Assembly (NCBI RefSeq): GCF_011044495.1
Contig: NZ_CP049143.1
Span: forward strand, 6,200,001 to 6,264,000
DNA: 64,000 nucleotides
From: Roseimicrobium sp. ORNL1
Lineage (GTDB): Bacteria; Verrucomicrobiota; Verrucomicrobiia; Verrucomicrobiales; Verrucomicrobiaceae
Direction of reading: 5' to 3'
Shown: one piece after another, positions 9,071 to 18,904 of the stretch
Layout: each line of letters opens with the position of its first letter
How positions within the stretch are numbered: position 1 is the first letter of the stretch
Notes under the pieces: model-generated
The model's database searches: none
Seen by the model: the letters and a program-made list of their open reading frames with translations, nothing else
What the model was told of the DNA's origin: nothing
Made by a program: the position numbers and the translations under genes

Positions 9071-9700
9071 TTATGCTCGCGTCAAAGTCTCGATGGCGAT
9101 GAGCGCCGCGGCGCCGCGGTTCTCCACGTCGAGTTTCTGCAAGATGCGCTCCATGTGTTTCTTCACCGTGGCCTCGGCGCTGCCAAGGAGGATGGCAGTT
9201 TCAGAGTTGGACTTGCCTTGAGCGATCCAGAGCAGGACTTCGGCTTCCTTCGGCGTGAGGCCCAGCGACTCAAGGGGAGTGGGTGAGTCGAAACTGGGAA
9301 GAGCAGGCACGGCATTCACCACCTGCTCGCGCTTCCGGCGCAGGCGTGACTCGATTGCGTCGATGAGATCGCGGATGCCGACGGGTTTTACGAGGTAGTC
9401 ATCCGCGCCGCTGTTCATGCCGGTGCGGACGTCCGCCTTCTCGCCTTTCGCCGTGAGGAAGATAAAGGGGATGTCCACCGTCTCGCTCTTGCTGCGCATG
9501 AGGGCGAGCACGCCGTAGCCATCCAGCTCCGGCATCATCACGTCGCAGAGCACGAGATCCGGCTTGTCCGCTCGCAGGGCTTCAATGCCGAGGCGACCGT
9601 TGGACACGGCTTGCACATGGTAGCCTTCGAGCTCCAACACCGTGCGCATGTTCGAGCGCATCTGGGGTTCGTCTTCGATGAGCAGGATGCTGGATTTCAT
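9071..9700 (-). CDS. NarL/LuxR-family response regulator
   Basis: The 209-residue protein has an N-terminal receiver domain (residues about 4-120) with the acidic pair E9/D10, phospho-acceptor D53 in LVLCDVMMPELDG, a conserved FLTAKG Thr and the LVKP Lys. A C-terminal LuxR-type helix-turn-helix follows (residues about 145-205; LTPKEAEVLLWIAQGKSNSE and ATVKKHMERILQKL). It should bind DNA when phosphorylated by the histidine kinase encoded immediately upstream. The two genes overlap by 4 bases (9697-9700), which indicates translational coupling and a cognate pair. Confidence 0.92.
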   Translation of the reverse strand: MKSSILLIEDEPQMRSNMRTVLELEGYHVQAVSNGRLGIEALRADKPDLVLCDVMMPELDGYGVLALMRSKSETVDIPFIFLTAKGEKADVRTGMNSGADDYLVKPVGIRDLIDAIESRLRRKREQVVNAVPALPSFDSPTPLESLGLTPKEAEVLLWIAQGKSNSETAILLGSAEATVKKHMERILQKLDVENRGAAALIAIETLTRA

Positions 9701-11370
9701 GTCGTGGGGTTCGCCTGAGGAAGGGTGATGGTGAACGTGGTGCCCTGCCCTTCGATTGTCTGGAAGGAGATGCGACCACCATGCAGGTCGCAGCAGCGTT
9801 TCGCGATGACCAACCCCAAGCCAGTGCCGTGGACGTGGCCCACATTCTCCGCGCGGTGGAAGGCTTCAAACAGGCGATCGCGATCCGACTCAGGAATGCC
9901 GATGCCATGGTCCTCCACCTCGAAGCGGATTCCATTTTCAATCCGCTGCACCCGAAGCTGCACCGGGGTACCTTCCTCCGAATATTTCACGGCATTGCTG
10001 AGCAGATTCGTCAGCATGTGGCGGAGCAGGGCTTCATCCAGCAGGACAGCGCCGCTCACGTTCAATGCCACTTCGAGTTCGATGGGATTCTTCCTCGCTG
10101 TGGCGGAGCGCATTTCATCACAGAGGCGTTCGCAGAAGGCACGCACCTCCAGCGGGGCCGGATTGAAGGTGATGCCCCCGCTGTCCATGCGACTCAGGGC
10201 CAGGGCATCCTCCATCATGCGCGCGGTACGTTTCACATTCTCCGTGATGGCATGCAGATGTTCCTTGCGCTGCTCGGGAGTGAGCTTGCCCTCGTAGTGC
10301 TCCAAGATTTCCGCGGAAGATCCAATGATGCCCAGCGGGGTGCGGAACTCGTGGGACACGATGGAGACGAAGCGCGTCTTCAGCTTGTTCAGCTCCTGCT
10401 CGCGCTCAAGGGCACGCTGCAGTTCGGCCCGGCTTTTCTCCACGAGGACGGCATTCATTCTGCGCCGATGCAGCCACCATCCGGAAGCGCCACCTGTGAG
10501 GCACAAGAGGAAGGCCATGCCAGCGAGTTTCAGATTTTGCTGGTTCTTCGGTATCGTCCAGAAGGGCGGCAAGCTGAGCACTTGCGTATGCTCCATGCCT
10601 GGCACGAGTACATGTACGGAGGCGCGCTCCACCATGGCTGCGCTGGACATCTGACCCATCCGACAGACCCCGGCAAACTTCGCGACTGTGCCGATGGGAA
10701 ACGCATCCTGGATGTTGAGGCCAGGGTGGAACATGACCTCCACGTTTTTCCCCTGCACATCCACATCGACGATATCGAGCTTCACTCGCTCAGCCCAGGC
10801 GGGTCCCGAGGCGGTGCCAGCGAATTCCCGGTAGCCCATCACCCTGCCAGTGACGTGCACATACTCTCCGTCATGCTTCGCGTGCTCAGCACGATCTTTA
10901 TAGAGGCCCTCCAGTCTGAGCGGAACCGGTTCGGGATATCTGCCATTTCCAGCTTTCTCCATCGAAGTAACATTGAACCACGGAATGCCAGGCAAGCCCT
11001 GTGTGCGGAAGAGCGGCACCGGCTGGTAGGTCAACGGAATGCCGGTGAAGCGCACACGCTCACCCTCCTTCAGTCGCACGTTCGCATCGTATCCTGCGCG
11101 AATCTTGCCGGTATCATCACGCAGGTAGTAGGAGCCCGGCGCAGAGCAGAACAGGACGGTGCAGGTGGTGGTCACCCGGGATTGGTCACCTTTGGCAATG
11201 CGTGCATGCATCTCTGCAAGAGTGACTTCCGGAACGGTCGTCATGTCCTGACCCTGTAGAAGAAACCACGGACTCCCTATCAGAGCCACCACCACCACAG
11301 CCGCGCAGACGAAGCGCACCGGTCGTACAACCGAGGCTCGCTGCGCAAAGCTGGGGCGCAGATGGATCAT
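9697..11370 (-). CDS. Membrane sensor histidine kinase with OB-like extracytoplasmic sensor
   Basis: The 557-residue protein has a first membrane segment at about residues 17-38 (VRFVCAAVVVVALIGSPWF). A roughly 230-residue extracytoplasmic region follows that reads like two tandem OB-fold modules (GSYYLRDDTGKIRAG and VRLKEGERVRFTGI in the first, GEYVHVTGRVMGY in the second). A second membrane segment lies near residue 285. The cytoplasmic part has a coiled region, HisKA with FVSIVSHEFRTPLG (phospho-His), and a HATPase domain with N, G1 (EVEDHGIGIPESD) and G2 (GTGLGLVIAKRC) boxes. It is the partner of the overlapping response regulator. The large surface-protein gene ends 109 bases upstream on the same strand. 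Confidence 0.92.
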   Translation of the reverse strand: MIHLRPSFAQRASVVRPVRFVCAAVVVVALIGSPWFLLQGQDMTTVPEVTLAEMHARIAKGDQSRVTTTCTVLFCSAPGSYYLRDDTGKIRAGYDANVRLKEGERVRFTGIPLTYQPVPLFRTQGLPGIPWFNVTSMEKAGNGRYPEPVPLRLEGLYKDRAEHAKHDGEYVHVTGRVMGYREFAGTASGPAWAERVKLDIVDVDVQGKNVEVMFHPGLNIQDAFPIGTVAKFAGVCRMGQMSSAAMVERASVHVLVPGMEHTQVLSLPPFWTIPKNQQNLKLAGMAFLLCLTGGASGWWLHRRRMNAVLVEKSRAELQRALEREQELNKLKTRFVSIVSHEFRTPLGIIGSSAEILEHYEGKLTPEQRKEHLHAITENVKRTARMMEDALALSRMDSGGITFNPAPLEVRAFCERLCDEMRSATARKNPIELEVALNVSGAVLLDEALLRHMLTNLLSNAVKYSEEGTPVQLRVQRIENGIRFEVEDHGIGIPESDRDRLFEAFHRAENVGHVHGTGLGLVIAKRCCDLHGGRISFQTIEGQGTTFTITLPQANPTT

Positions 11371-11479
11371 GGCAGAGGTGTTCTCATTCTCATGACTGCG
11401 GACTTCCGCTACGCCTCATGTATCACAACATCCATCCGAATGTCATCTCTCGATTGAAGTGAGTTGGTGCACAGGGAGG

Positions 11480-14400
11480 TCACGGCAGGTCTACGGGAAG
11501 CAGTACATCCGCTCCATTGATGCGGACCGTGCCGGAAGGGTTGCCTATGCTATCCAAGGTCATGGTCGCGGCAGGTGTGGGAGGAATGAAGTTGTTCACC
11601 GATCCATTAAAGGTCGTGACCCCTGCCGCTTCCTCGATGGTAAGCTGCGGAAGTCCATCCAACCCGGTTGCCGCGGCAGTGTTTCCATCAAAGGTCATAT
11701 GCATCAGGGCGGTGTCCAGACCCTGGAGATGCAACGCTTGAAGGCGGATATTGGAGATGGTGTTTCCAGTGACGGCCACGTTGGTGGAACTGGTGTTATT
11801 CCCCTGCGCATAAATGCCCCGTCCTGTGATACCGGAGAGCGTGTTTCCACCGATGGTGGTCGTCAGGGTGTTGTTGTCGTGGTTGATGAGGGAGATGCCG
11901 TCACCCGGAGACTGCAGCACCTGGTTGTTCAGCACGTTTGCCGTCAGCAAAGCAGGGCCCAAGAGAAGTTCCCTCGCCTCGAGATGGATGCCCGACCCCG
12001 TCGCACCCGCGATGATGTTATTTTCCACCGTAGCTTCCATCTCCACCGTGTCAGCCACTTCGAGACGCACTCCATCCTGCACCTGCGCGATCACGTTTCC
12101 TGTGACCGTGGCCTCAAAGGGCATGTTGCCAGTTCCCGCCACATAGATGCCATTGCCAGAAGCTCCGGTATTTGAAATGCGGTTGTCCACGATGGTGGCA
12201 TGCACATTGAAGCCATTCTCCCCGAAAACGTGAATCCCATGAGCACCCGGGCCGGTGATCGAATTGCGCCGGATGGACATGCCCAGGATGGTGATATTGT
12301 TGAACTCCACCCTGATCGCTGTGTCCGCAGCGTTTCGGAACGTGTTGTCATGAATGTTCATCGACAGATTGCCGCTCCCATCATTCGTGGCATTGATCTG
12401 GTGCTGCCCGGATCCGTTGAAGATACTGTCATACACATTGACATGGACCTCGTTGCCTCCCGTGAGTTCCACCCGCACGCCATTGAGCCCCGGTTGATTG
12501 AAGGTGTTGCGCTCAAAGTTGGCGAACAGTTCATACTGATCTTCCAGAAAGACGTGGATACCGTGCAGGACCGGAGCGCGGAAGGTATTGTCATCCGCCC
12601 ATATCTCTGAATAGCCGTCACCCTGCCCGTGAATTCTCATGGCATTAAACCCTGCCCCTTCCACGAGGTTTTGATGCACAAAGGCATCCATCCTGGTGTC
12701 GCCCATCTGCAAGTTGATGCCATGTTCAGCCACACCCGTAATGCGATTGCCGATGGCGGTGCAGCGCATGGTGGAATCGTCAAAGGCAAGGGCGCCGATG
12801 CCATTCTCCCCTCCGGTGATGATATTGTTCACCACGGTGGCCTCCATGCTCGCAGTATCGTTGCTGGTCACGAGCGCCGCGTGGAATTCCGCACCGCTGA
12901 AACGGTTGTTGGCTATCAAAGCAGTACTTTCACCGGTCCCATTCGCGGCCACCCACACACTGGCATTGGAGGTGTTCGTGAACCGGTTGCTGCGGATCTC
13001 CACTTCCGAAACATTGATGGCACGAATCCCGGAGCCCACACTCTGGTCCACGTGGTAGCCTGCCATGCCAAAGAAGGGAATGTCCTCCGCCCAGAACGCA
13101 CCCTGCACGCGTGGGGCGGGGCCACTGCCAAACCTCTTTCCTGATGGAGCGGTAATGGCCTGACCGCTGCCGATGAAGTTCACGCTGCCCACATTCGTGG
13201 TCACGTCCTCCGTGTAGCCGCCGGCTGTTCCCTGGGTGTACACATTCCACACGCGACCTGAGCCGTTGCTGTTTCCTTGAGCGATGTTCGCACCGGCCTG
13301 CACGGTGCTCATGGGCGCCTCCGCCGTGCCGTTTCCGGTGGCGTCATTGCCCGCCTGGATGCCGTTACCCACGGGTGCTCCGTTGTTCACAAAAATGATG
13401 TCATCTTCCAGCACAATCCGTTGGGAACTCTGCGCCACGACCTTGGTCACACGCTTTACTTTCGTCTCGGATTTCGTCTTGGTCTCCGCGCTATGAGAGA
13501 GCCGGATGGCCGCATTCTGCCGATGCACCGGCTCTGCCATGCGCTCCACTAGATGGCGGCGACGGGGTTTGAAAGCATCCTTCCACGTGCGATCGAGCGG
13601 GATCTGTAACTCGATTCCGGCACTCCAGTCGCTGCCGGTGAAGGCCTCATTCTCGTGCCACAAACCAGTCAGCACCACCGCAGGCACGGGACGCACTTCA
13701 AGACCGGCGCGCCATCCGCGAATAGGACCAGTGCCACGCTCCTGCGGGCCGAAGGGTTGATTCTCCATGCTGGCGTAGCCGCCGATGATCTTCACGTCCA
13801 TATATTCGTCCAACCCAGGAACGAGAAAGCCCGCCTCGATGTCCCAACCTTCCATGCCTCGTTCATAAAACTGAGTGGTACGTGTAAGCGTGGTCGTGCG
13901 GATCGTAGTGGTGGCCGTTGTGGTGTAGGTAGCGTCCTGCGCGATCAGGTTTCCCGTGGCGAAAGGATCACCAGCGCTGCTCAGATGCGTATTCCTCCTC
14001 GTGCTGCTGGATGAAAATGTCTGGCGATCAATCTGACTGCCGGCCCCCTTGCGTCCACTTTCCAGTGGCAGGTAGTAGTTGCCTCGCAGTTCCAGATAGC
14101 GCGAGTCAACCTCGGCGCCGAACCCGAGTTGCCAGAATTCATTGCGATGCTCGGTCCTGAGCATATCGATGAACAGACTGCCGCCGAGGTACCAGCCCTC
14201 CTCCAGGAATGCTGCCCGACCTCGCTCCGTGAGCGCTGAGATGGGCTGGTCATTGAAGAGATGGCGGAAGCCGATGCCCATCGACGAGGCAGACTCACCA
14301 CCTTCACCCACGCTGGTGTACGGCTCGATGAACAGGTAGCTGCCTCCAAGGGTGCCATCTGTGCCGATGGTGCTCCACAGGGGCACATTCAGAAAAATGT

Positions 14401-14569
14401 GTCCGTCCGTGTAGACGTCATTGGATTTCACGCCGGTGCCGAGGAGGGGCAGCGTCCACGGTTCGTGGATCGGCTGTGGGGTGATTGCGGGATTCTTTTC
14501 CACTGGACCTGCAAGTGCGGGAAGGACAAGGCTGCAGGCGGCCATGATAACGGCGTGGGTGAATTTCAT
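11480..14569 (-). CDS. Outer-membrane surface protein: invasin-like barrel plus right-handed beta-helix
   Basis: The start is placed at the ATG at 14569, where MKFTHAVIMAACSLVLPALA forms a signal peptide; the product is 1029 residues. Residues about 40-370 read like the inverse-autotransporter (intimin/invasin) beta-barrel: SYLFIEPYTSVGEGGESASSM, GFRHLFND, GWYLGGSLFIDML, QLGFGAEVDSRYLELRGNYY, GWDIEAGFLVPGL, GWRAGLEVRPV. Residues about 430-1000 are parallel beta-helix repeats of about 22-35 residues with Asn-rich turns (IANNRFSGAEFHAALV, VVNNIITGGENGIGAL, IHDNTFRNAADTAIRV). The passenger therefore lies C-terminal to the barrel, as in inverse autotransporters. It is probably an adhesin or polysaccharide-interacting surface protein; the ligand is unknown. 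Confidence 0.75.
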   Translation of the reverse strand: MKFTHAVIMAACSLVLPALAGPVEKNPAITPQPIHEPWTLPLLGTGVKSNDVYTDGHIFLNVPLWSTIGTDGTLGGSYLFIEPYTSVGEGGESASSMGIGFRHLFNDQPISALTERGRAAFLEEGWYLGGSLFIDMLRTEHRNEFWQLGFGAEVDSRYLELRGNYYLPLESGRKGAGSQIDRQTFSSSSTRRNTHLSSAGDPFATGNLIAQDATYTTTATTTIRTTTLTRTTQFYERGMEGWDIEAGFLVPGLDEYMDVKIIGGYASMENQPFGPQERGTGPIRGWRAGLEVRPVPAVVLTGLWHENEAFTGSDWSAGIELQIPLDRTWKDAFKPRRRHLVERMAEPVHRQNAAIRLSHSAETKTKSETKVKRVTKVVAQSSQRIVLEDDIIFVNNGAPVGNGIQAGNDATGNGTAEAPMSTVQAGANIAQGNSNGSGRVWNVYTQGTAGGYTEDVTTNVGSVNFIGSGQAITAPSGKRFGSGPAPRVQGAFWAEDIPFFGMAGYHVDQSVGSGIRAINVSEVEIRSNRFTNTSNASVWVAANGTGESTALIANNRFSGAEFHAALVTSNDTASMEATVVNNIITGGENGIGALAFDDSTMRCTAIGNRITGVAEHGINLQMGDTRMDAFVHQNLVEGAGFNAMRIHGQGDGYSEIWADDNTFRAPVLHGIHVFLEDQYELFANFERNTFNQPGLNGVRVELTGGNEVHVNVYDSIFNGSGQHQINATNDGSGNLSMNIHDNTFRNAADTAIRVEFNNITILGMSIRRNSITGPGAHGIHVFGENGFNVHATIVDNRISNTGASGNGIYVAGTGNMPFEATVTGNVIAQVQDGVRLEVADTVEMEATVENNIIAGATGSGIHLEARELLLGPALLTANVLNNQVLQSPGDGISLINHDNNTLTTTIGGNTLSGITGRGIYAQGNNTSSTNVAVTGNTISNIRLQALHLQGLDTALMHMTFDGNTAAATGLDGLPQLTIEEAAGVTTFNGSVNNFIPPTPAATMTLDSIGNPSGTVRINGADVLLPVDLP

Positions 14570-14633
14570 GATGGGTAGGGCTAGGTGCCGGTTCAGTTCC
14601 GGCGACCCTCCCACGCGCCCTTGTTTTTCACCA

Positions 14634-14684
14634 TACGCCCACCGGCGTACGAGCCCGTATTCCCGTACGACTTTTGACGTACGA
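14634..14684. promoter_or_regulatory. Cluster of CGTACGA sites between divergent genes
   Basis: CGTACGA occurs at 14646-14652, 14664-14670 and 14678-14684, and TACGCC/GGCGTA form a dyad at 14634-14649. The cluster sits in the 175-base divergent region upstream of the surface-protein gene and the PPK2 gene. It is likely a transcription-factor binding region. A NarL-type regulator such as the one encoded downstream is one candidate, which is inference. Confidence 0.4.
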
Positions 14685-14744
14685 CCATCCATCACGGGCT
14701 CAATCCCCAGTTGCCAGCAGCGGCATCGAAGCGAGAATGCGCGC

Positions 14745-15644
14745 ATGCCGAAAATTGATCTTGCCCAGTTCCGTTTTCCCCAAAGCTCCCCCATCAGGCT
14801 GCGGAAACTGCCCACGAAAATCAAAGCATTGTTCACCGACGATGCTGACTACCGGGCCAAGCTGAGTTCCGTGCGGGACGACATCAATGAAATGCAGGCG
14901 CAGATGTATGCGCATGACCGGCACTCGATGCTGGTGGTGTTCCAGGCCATGGATGCCGCGGGGAAGGACAGCACCGTGGAGCATGTGTTTTCCGGTGTGA
15001 ATCCACAGGGGGTGGAAGTGCACTCCTTCAAGGCGCCGACGATCGATGAACTCGACCACGACTTCCTCTGGCGCTCCACCACGAGGCTGCCTCCACGCGG
15101 CAAGATCGGCGTCTTCAATCGCAGCTACTACGAGGAGGTGCTCATCTGCAAGGTGCACCCGGAGATCATCCAGAAGTATCAGCGTCTGCCCGAGGCGAAG
15201 ACGAAGGACATGAAGAAGCTCTACCAGCACCGCTACGAGAGCATCACCGACTTCGAAAAGCACCTCGCGCGCAATGGCACGCATGTGGTGAAATTCTTCC
15301 TGCACATCTCCCACAAGGAACAAGCCGAGCGTTTCCTGGCCCGCATCGATGACCCTTCCAAGAACTGGAAGTTCAACGAAGGTGACCTCGCCGAACGTGA
15401 GCATTGGGAAGAGTACATGGATGCGTATGAGGAGTGCATCCGGAAGACCGGCACCCCGGACTCGCCCTGGTATGTGATCCCTGGTGACAGCAAAAAGAAC
15501 ATGCGCCTCATCGTGGCCAGCGTCCTGCGCCATGAAATGCGCAAGCTGCATCTGGAGTGGCCCCAGTTCCCCGAGGACGAGAAGGCCGCCATGGCGCGCA
15601 GCAAGAAGAAGCTGGCAGCCGAGCTCGGAAAGCTGGGTAAATAG
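14745..15644 (+). CDS. ppk2: Polyphosphate kinase 2 family protein
   Basis: The ATG at 14745 gives 299 residues and begins just before the conserved core; the longer open frame upstream overlaps the divergent surface-protein gene and is not supported. The protein has the PPK2 Walker A motif AMDAAGKDST (Lys about residue 74), HSFKAPT, a lid region HDFLWRSTTRLPPRGKIGVF, the Walker B-like FNRSYYEEVL, and the C-terminal SPWYVIPGDSKKNMRLI. PPK2 enzymes transfer phosphate between polyphosphate and nucleotides (ADP/GDP or NMPs depending on subclass). This single-domain form fits class I or III, but the subclass cannot be fixed by eye. It acts in the cytoplasm. Confidence 0.92.
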   Translation: MPKIDLAQFRFPQSSPIRLRKLPTKIKALFTDDADYRAKLSSVRDDINEMQAQMYAHDRHSMLVVFQAMDAAGKDSTVEHVFSGVNPQGVEVHSFKAPTIDELDHDFLWRSTTRLPPRGKIGVFNRSYYEEVLICKVHPEIIQKYQRLPEAKTKDMKKLYQHRYESITDFEKHLARNGTHVVKFFLHISHKEQAERFLARIDDPSKNWKFNEGDLAEREHWEEYMDAYEECIRKTGTPDSPWYVIPGDSKKNMRLIVASVLRHEMRKLHLEWPQFPEDEKAAMARSKKKLAAELGKLGK

Positions 15645-15879
15645 CTTTCTCCATCCCCAGATCAACGAAGGGCGACTTCCTCTTGCGAATTTGCCCCTCG
15701 GAGAAAGCACTCGCGTTCGTTCACCGCGATCACGAAAGTGTGCCCGGCACTGCCTCGGCTGTGCCGTGCGATTCTATTCCTACTCCTTGACCGCGCAGGG
15801 TCCTGCACAATCGTTCACGAGCCACCCACCCACCCACCCGGCCAGACCAGACCACGCTTCTCAGCCATCCTCATTTTCC

Positions 15880-17169
15880 ATGGGCTCCCAGATTCGCCGC
15901 ATCATCCTTGTCATCGCCATCTTCCTTCTCGTCGGGTGGATCTACAGTTTCTGGCGCCAGGGCCGTTCGGGATATGATCTCTTCGATGCGCTGAAGGGTA
16001 CCCCACCTTCCGCCGACCAGACCGCTCCCACTCCCCCCCCCGCTCCTACCTCGCTGCCCGAGCCCAAGCCCGCCCTACCCAAGGGTGAACTTCCCGGTCT
16101 GGAAATGCTCGATGCCGAGTACGCTAAGCTGGCGGCGGCTGTGCTCCCCTCCGTGGTGAGCATCAATACGGAGTCCGTGGTCACGACGCGCCCGCGGACC
16201 ATCCTGGAAGCGATGCGGGGAGGCGCCGTCGTTCGTCAGCGCGGGCTGGGGTCCGGCGCCATCATCACCGCGGAAGGACATGTGGTAACGAACTACCATG
16301 TGGTCGCCGGAGCCCGGCAAATTGAAGTCACCACCAATGACCACACCACCTACCCGGCAGAGGTTGTGGGTTTGGATCCCGCCATGGATCTCGCCATCAT
16401 CCGGATTCAGAGCAATCGGACGAATTTCCCACGTCTCTCCTTTGCGGACTCTGACAAGGTGCGAGTGGGTCAGATTGTGTTTGCCGTGGGGAATCCTCTC
16501 GGCTTCAGCGGCACCGTTTCCCAGGGCATCATCAGTGCCACCCAACGCTGGACACAGGACAGTGCCATGGAGTTCCTGCAGACGGATGCGAACATCATTC
16601 CCGGCAACTCCGGCGGCCCGCTGGTGAACCTTCGCGGGGAGATTATTGGGGTGAATGAATCCATCTACACCGGTGGAGGTCAGGCGCAGCAACATGCGTG
16701 GCAGGGCATCGGCCTCGCAATCCCTGCAAATGACGCCAAGGAATCGGTGGACGCCATGCTGCAGAAGCGCACGCGGATCGATTGCTTCCTGGGCCTGGTG
16801 GTGGATCCCACTGTGGTCACCGTGAAGTCCCAGGAGGGCAGCTCCCTGGGAGTCCAAATCACCAATGTGGGCGCAGGGTCACCAGCACAAGGAGCCGGGC
16901 TGCGCCCGGGCGACGTGGTCACGAAGTACGGCGATCGCCGGGTGGAGTCTGCCAATCAACTGCTGAGCTTCATCCGCCGCTCAAAACCAGGCCAGCCGGT
17001 GGAAGTCACGGTGGTGCGTGCCGGGAAAATCGTGAGAATCTCCGTAGTGCCGCAGCCGCGTCCCCAGCAGCAGCCGCAGGTGTCCCCGGAATCCCCGGTG
17101 CTCCAGCCGCAGCCGCAGGTGTCCCCGGTACCGCAGATTCCTCAAATGCCGCAGTATCAGGGAAGGTAA
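15880..17169 (+). CDS. HtrA/DegP-like serine protease with PDZ domain
   Basis: The ATG at 15880 gives a 429-residue protein with an N-terminal membrane anchor (residues about 7-24) and a Pro-rich linker. A trypsin-like domain follows with H140 (VTNYHVVAG), D170 (DPAMDLAIIRI) and S244 (GNSGGPLV), and then one PDZ domain (LGVQITNVGAGSPAQGAGLRPGDVV). The extreme C-terminus is a Pro/Gln-rich tail made by a 19-bp DNA repeat at 17071-17089 and 17110-17128. The protein should face the periplasm and degrade or refold misfolded proteins. The open frame continues upstream into the PPK2 gene, but only the start at 15880 gives the anchor. Confidence 0.9.
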   Translation: MGSQIRRIILVIAIFLLVGWIYSFWRQGRSGYDLFDALKGTPPSADQTAPTPPPAPTSLPEPKPALPKGELPGLEMLDAEYAKLAAAVLPSVVSINTESVVTTRPRTILEAMRGGAVVRQRGLGSGAIITAEGHVVTNYHVVAGARQIEVTTNDHTTYPAEVVGLDPAMDLAIIRIQSNRTNFPRLSFADSDKVRVGQIVFAVGNPLGFSGTVSQGIISATQRWTQDSAMEFLQTDANIIPGNSGGPLVNLRGEIIGVNESIYTGGGQAQQHAWQGIGLAIPANDAKESVDAMLQKRTRIDCFLGLVVDPTVVTVKSQEGSSLGVQITNVGAGSPAQGAGLRPGDVVTKYGDRRVESANQLLSFIRRSKPGQPVEVTVVRAGKIVRISVVPQPRPQQQPQVSPESPVLQPQPQVSPVPQIPQMPQYQGR

Positions 17170-17286
17170 CTCGCCGCGAGGAGGGCACCCATCCGTTTTT
17201 GACCATTCACCCGTAGGGTTTTGCAGGGGTTGATTCCCCTCGACAAACCGGCTCTGTCGGGTTGCATTATTGGCAGGCTGGAACAC

Positions 17287-18777
17287 ATGATGCTTATGTC
17301 CCGAACCCGCCGCAATCGATTCCATCCGCAGGGTGGAGCGCTTGGCCCCATCCTCCTGATCCTGGTGGCACTGGCCATCAGCGGGTTGGTGTTCTTTCTC
17401 TTCACCAAGAAGAAGATCGATGCGGAGCGCGAGGCTGCCATGGCGCAGGAAGCAGCGGCTCAGGATGCAGCAAACGCACCCGCCACACAGGGCACCACAG
17501 CCCAGGCACCCGGCACTGGTCCTCAGGGTACCGCTGGCCAGCCCACTGCGGCACCTGCACCCACGCCGGCTCCGGTACTCGGCTTTGCCCGCCCCGTGGA
17601 CGTGGCGGAGCAACTCTCCCGCAGCCTGATGATCGGGGATCTGCCTTCTGCGGCCAAGATCATCGCGGGCGGAGACCCTTCCCAAGAAGCTGGCGCCATG
17701 GCCGCGCTGAGCAAAATCAAAGAGCTGGGCTTCAAACCGGCGCAGCCCGACCTCATCCAGACCATCGGACAGGTGGGACCAGCTGTGCGACTCGCCATTC
17801 CCCTGGTGAGAGCCTCAAGTGGCGGGCAGGAGCAGATTCGCCTGCAGATCGACGTGCAGAAAGATCCCGACATGGGCTGGAAGGTCAGCACAGTGCGGCT
17901 CCCCAAGGAATTGCAGCAAGTGATGGCAGCCGTGGAAGTTACGCAACCCGCCCCCGCCGCGCCCACCATCAATCCACAGGGAGGAGCGCCTCTCCCACCG
18001 AAGACCACTCCAGCCAAGCCGTTGTTCATCCTCGAAGCGCGTCCGGATGCGATCGCCTTCGCCAGCGAGTTCGTAGAGCACCTGCTCAAGCTCGACTACG
18101 ACGCGGTGAACCGTCTCGTGGACGGCGAACGCGTACCTCCGATGAAAGTCGCGGGCCTGTGCATTGTATTTGAAGATGGGAAGTACAAGCTCGCCGGGAG
18201 GAAACCTCTCGTGGCCACCGTCGCCACGGAGAACACGAGCTGGATCATCGCCAAGGTGCAGTCCGACCTGCTCAAGGAAGAGACGGAGTTCGGCCTGGAA
18301 CTGGAGAAGAACGGCGACGGATGGCGGGTCATCGGGCTGAACCTCTCCAAGCTACTGGCGGACAATGCCCGCTCCTCCACCGCCGCCGGTGTGCCCTATA
18401 CGCCGCTGGTGCAGAACCCCAAGGGCGGCGAGAGCATTGCCCTCTACTACGAGTACGATTCCGACATCCTGCATCCCCGTGCGCAGGCCCAGCTCAGGGT
18501 CATCGCAAGCATCCTGAAGAGCAGCCCCACGAAGAAGATCAAAATCGGCGGCCATACGGATGCCCTTGGGGGTGACGCGTACAACCTGTCCCTCTCCAAG
18601 AAGCGCGCGGACGCCGTGAAGCAATTCTTCCTGGATGAAGGCGTGCCGGTCGCCCAGATCGACACCATCGGTTTCGGCAAGGCGAACCCGCTGAGCCCGA
18701 ATGTGAAGAATGATGGCACGGACAATCCCGAGGGCCGCTCCCGCAACCGGCGCGCGGAGATCCTGCTGGATTTTTAA
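17287..18777 (+). CDS. OmpA-family peptidoglycan-binding protein
   Basis: The product from the ATG at 17287 is 496 residues (17290 and 17296 are alternative ATGs). It has one N-terminal membrane segment (GPILLILVALAISGLVFFLF), a charged KKKIDAEREAAMA stretch, a long Ala/Pro/Gln linker and two middle regions of unknown fold. The C-terminal OmpA domain has IALYYEYDSDILHPRAQAQL, IKIGGHTDALGGDAYNLSLSKKRADAVKQFF, and a typical FGKANPLSPNV and RSRNRRAEILLDF ending. OmpA domains bind diaminopimelate in peptidoglycan, so this is an inner-membrane-anchored, periplasm-facing cell-wall protein. It is 117 bases downstream of the HtrA-like gene. Confidence 0.85.
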   Translation: MMLMSRTRRNRFHPQGGALGPILLILVALAISGLVFFLFTKKKIDAEREAAMAQEAAAQDAANAPATQGTTAQAPGTGPQGTAGQPTAAPAPTPAPVLGFARPVDVAEQLSRSLMIGDLPSAAKIIAGGDPSQEAGAMAALSKIKELGFKPAQPDLIQTIGQVGPAVRLAIPLVRASSGGQEQIRLQIDVQKDPDMGWKVSTVRLPKELQQVMAAVEVTQPAPAAPTINPQGGAPLPPKTTPAKPLFILEARPDAIAFASEFVEHLLKLDYDAVNRLVDGERVPPMKVAGLCIVFEDGKYKLAGRKPLVATVATENTSWIIAKVQSDLLKEETEFGLELEKNGDGWRVIGLNLSKLLADNARSSTAAGVPYTPLVQNPKGGESIALYYEYDSDILHPRAQAQLRVIASILKSSPTKKIKIGGHTDALGGDAYNLSLSKKRADAVKQFFLDEGVPVAQIDTIGFGKANPLSPNVKNDGTDNPEGRSRNRRAEILLDF

Positions 18778-18904
18778 TCCACGCGAAGAATCACCTCCTG
18801 CGTGATGTCTCCTCTCCTGCTGAAAGGGGGGCTCGTGCCGGGTCGTTTGGATGTGCCTGCTTTTTTGTCAGGCCCTTCCCCTTCTTTCCTTTTCCAATCC
18901 GCTC

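Noticed and set aside
17221-17286. Upstream TTG start for the OmpA-like gene
   Set aside because: The extra 22 residues are not conserved-looking, while the ATG at 17287 directly precedes the basic residues and membrane segment.
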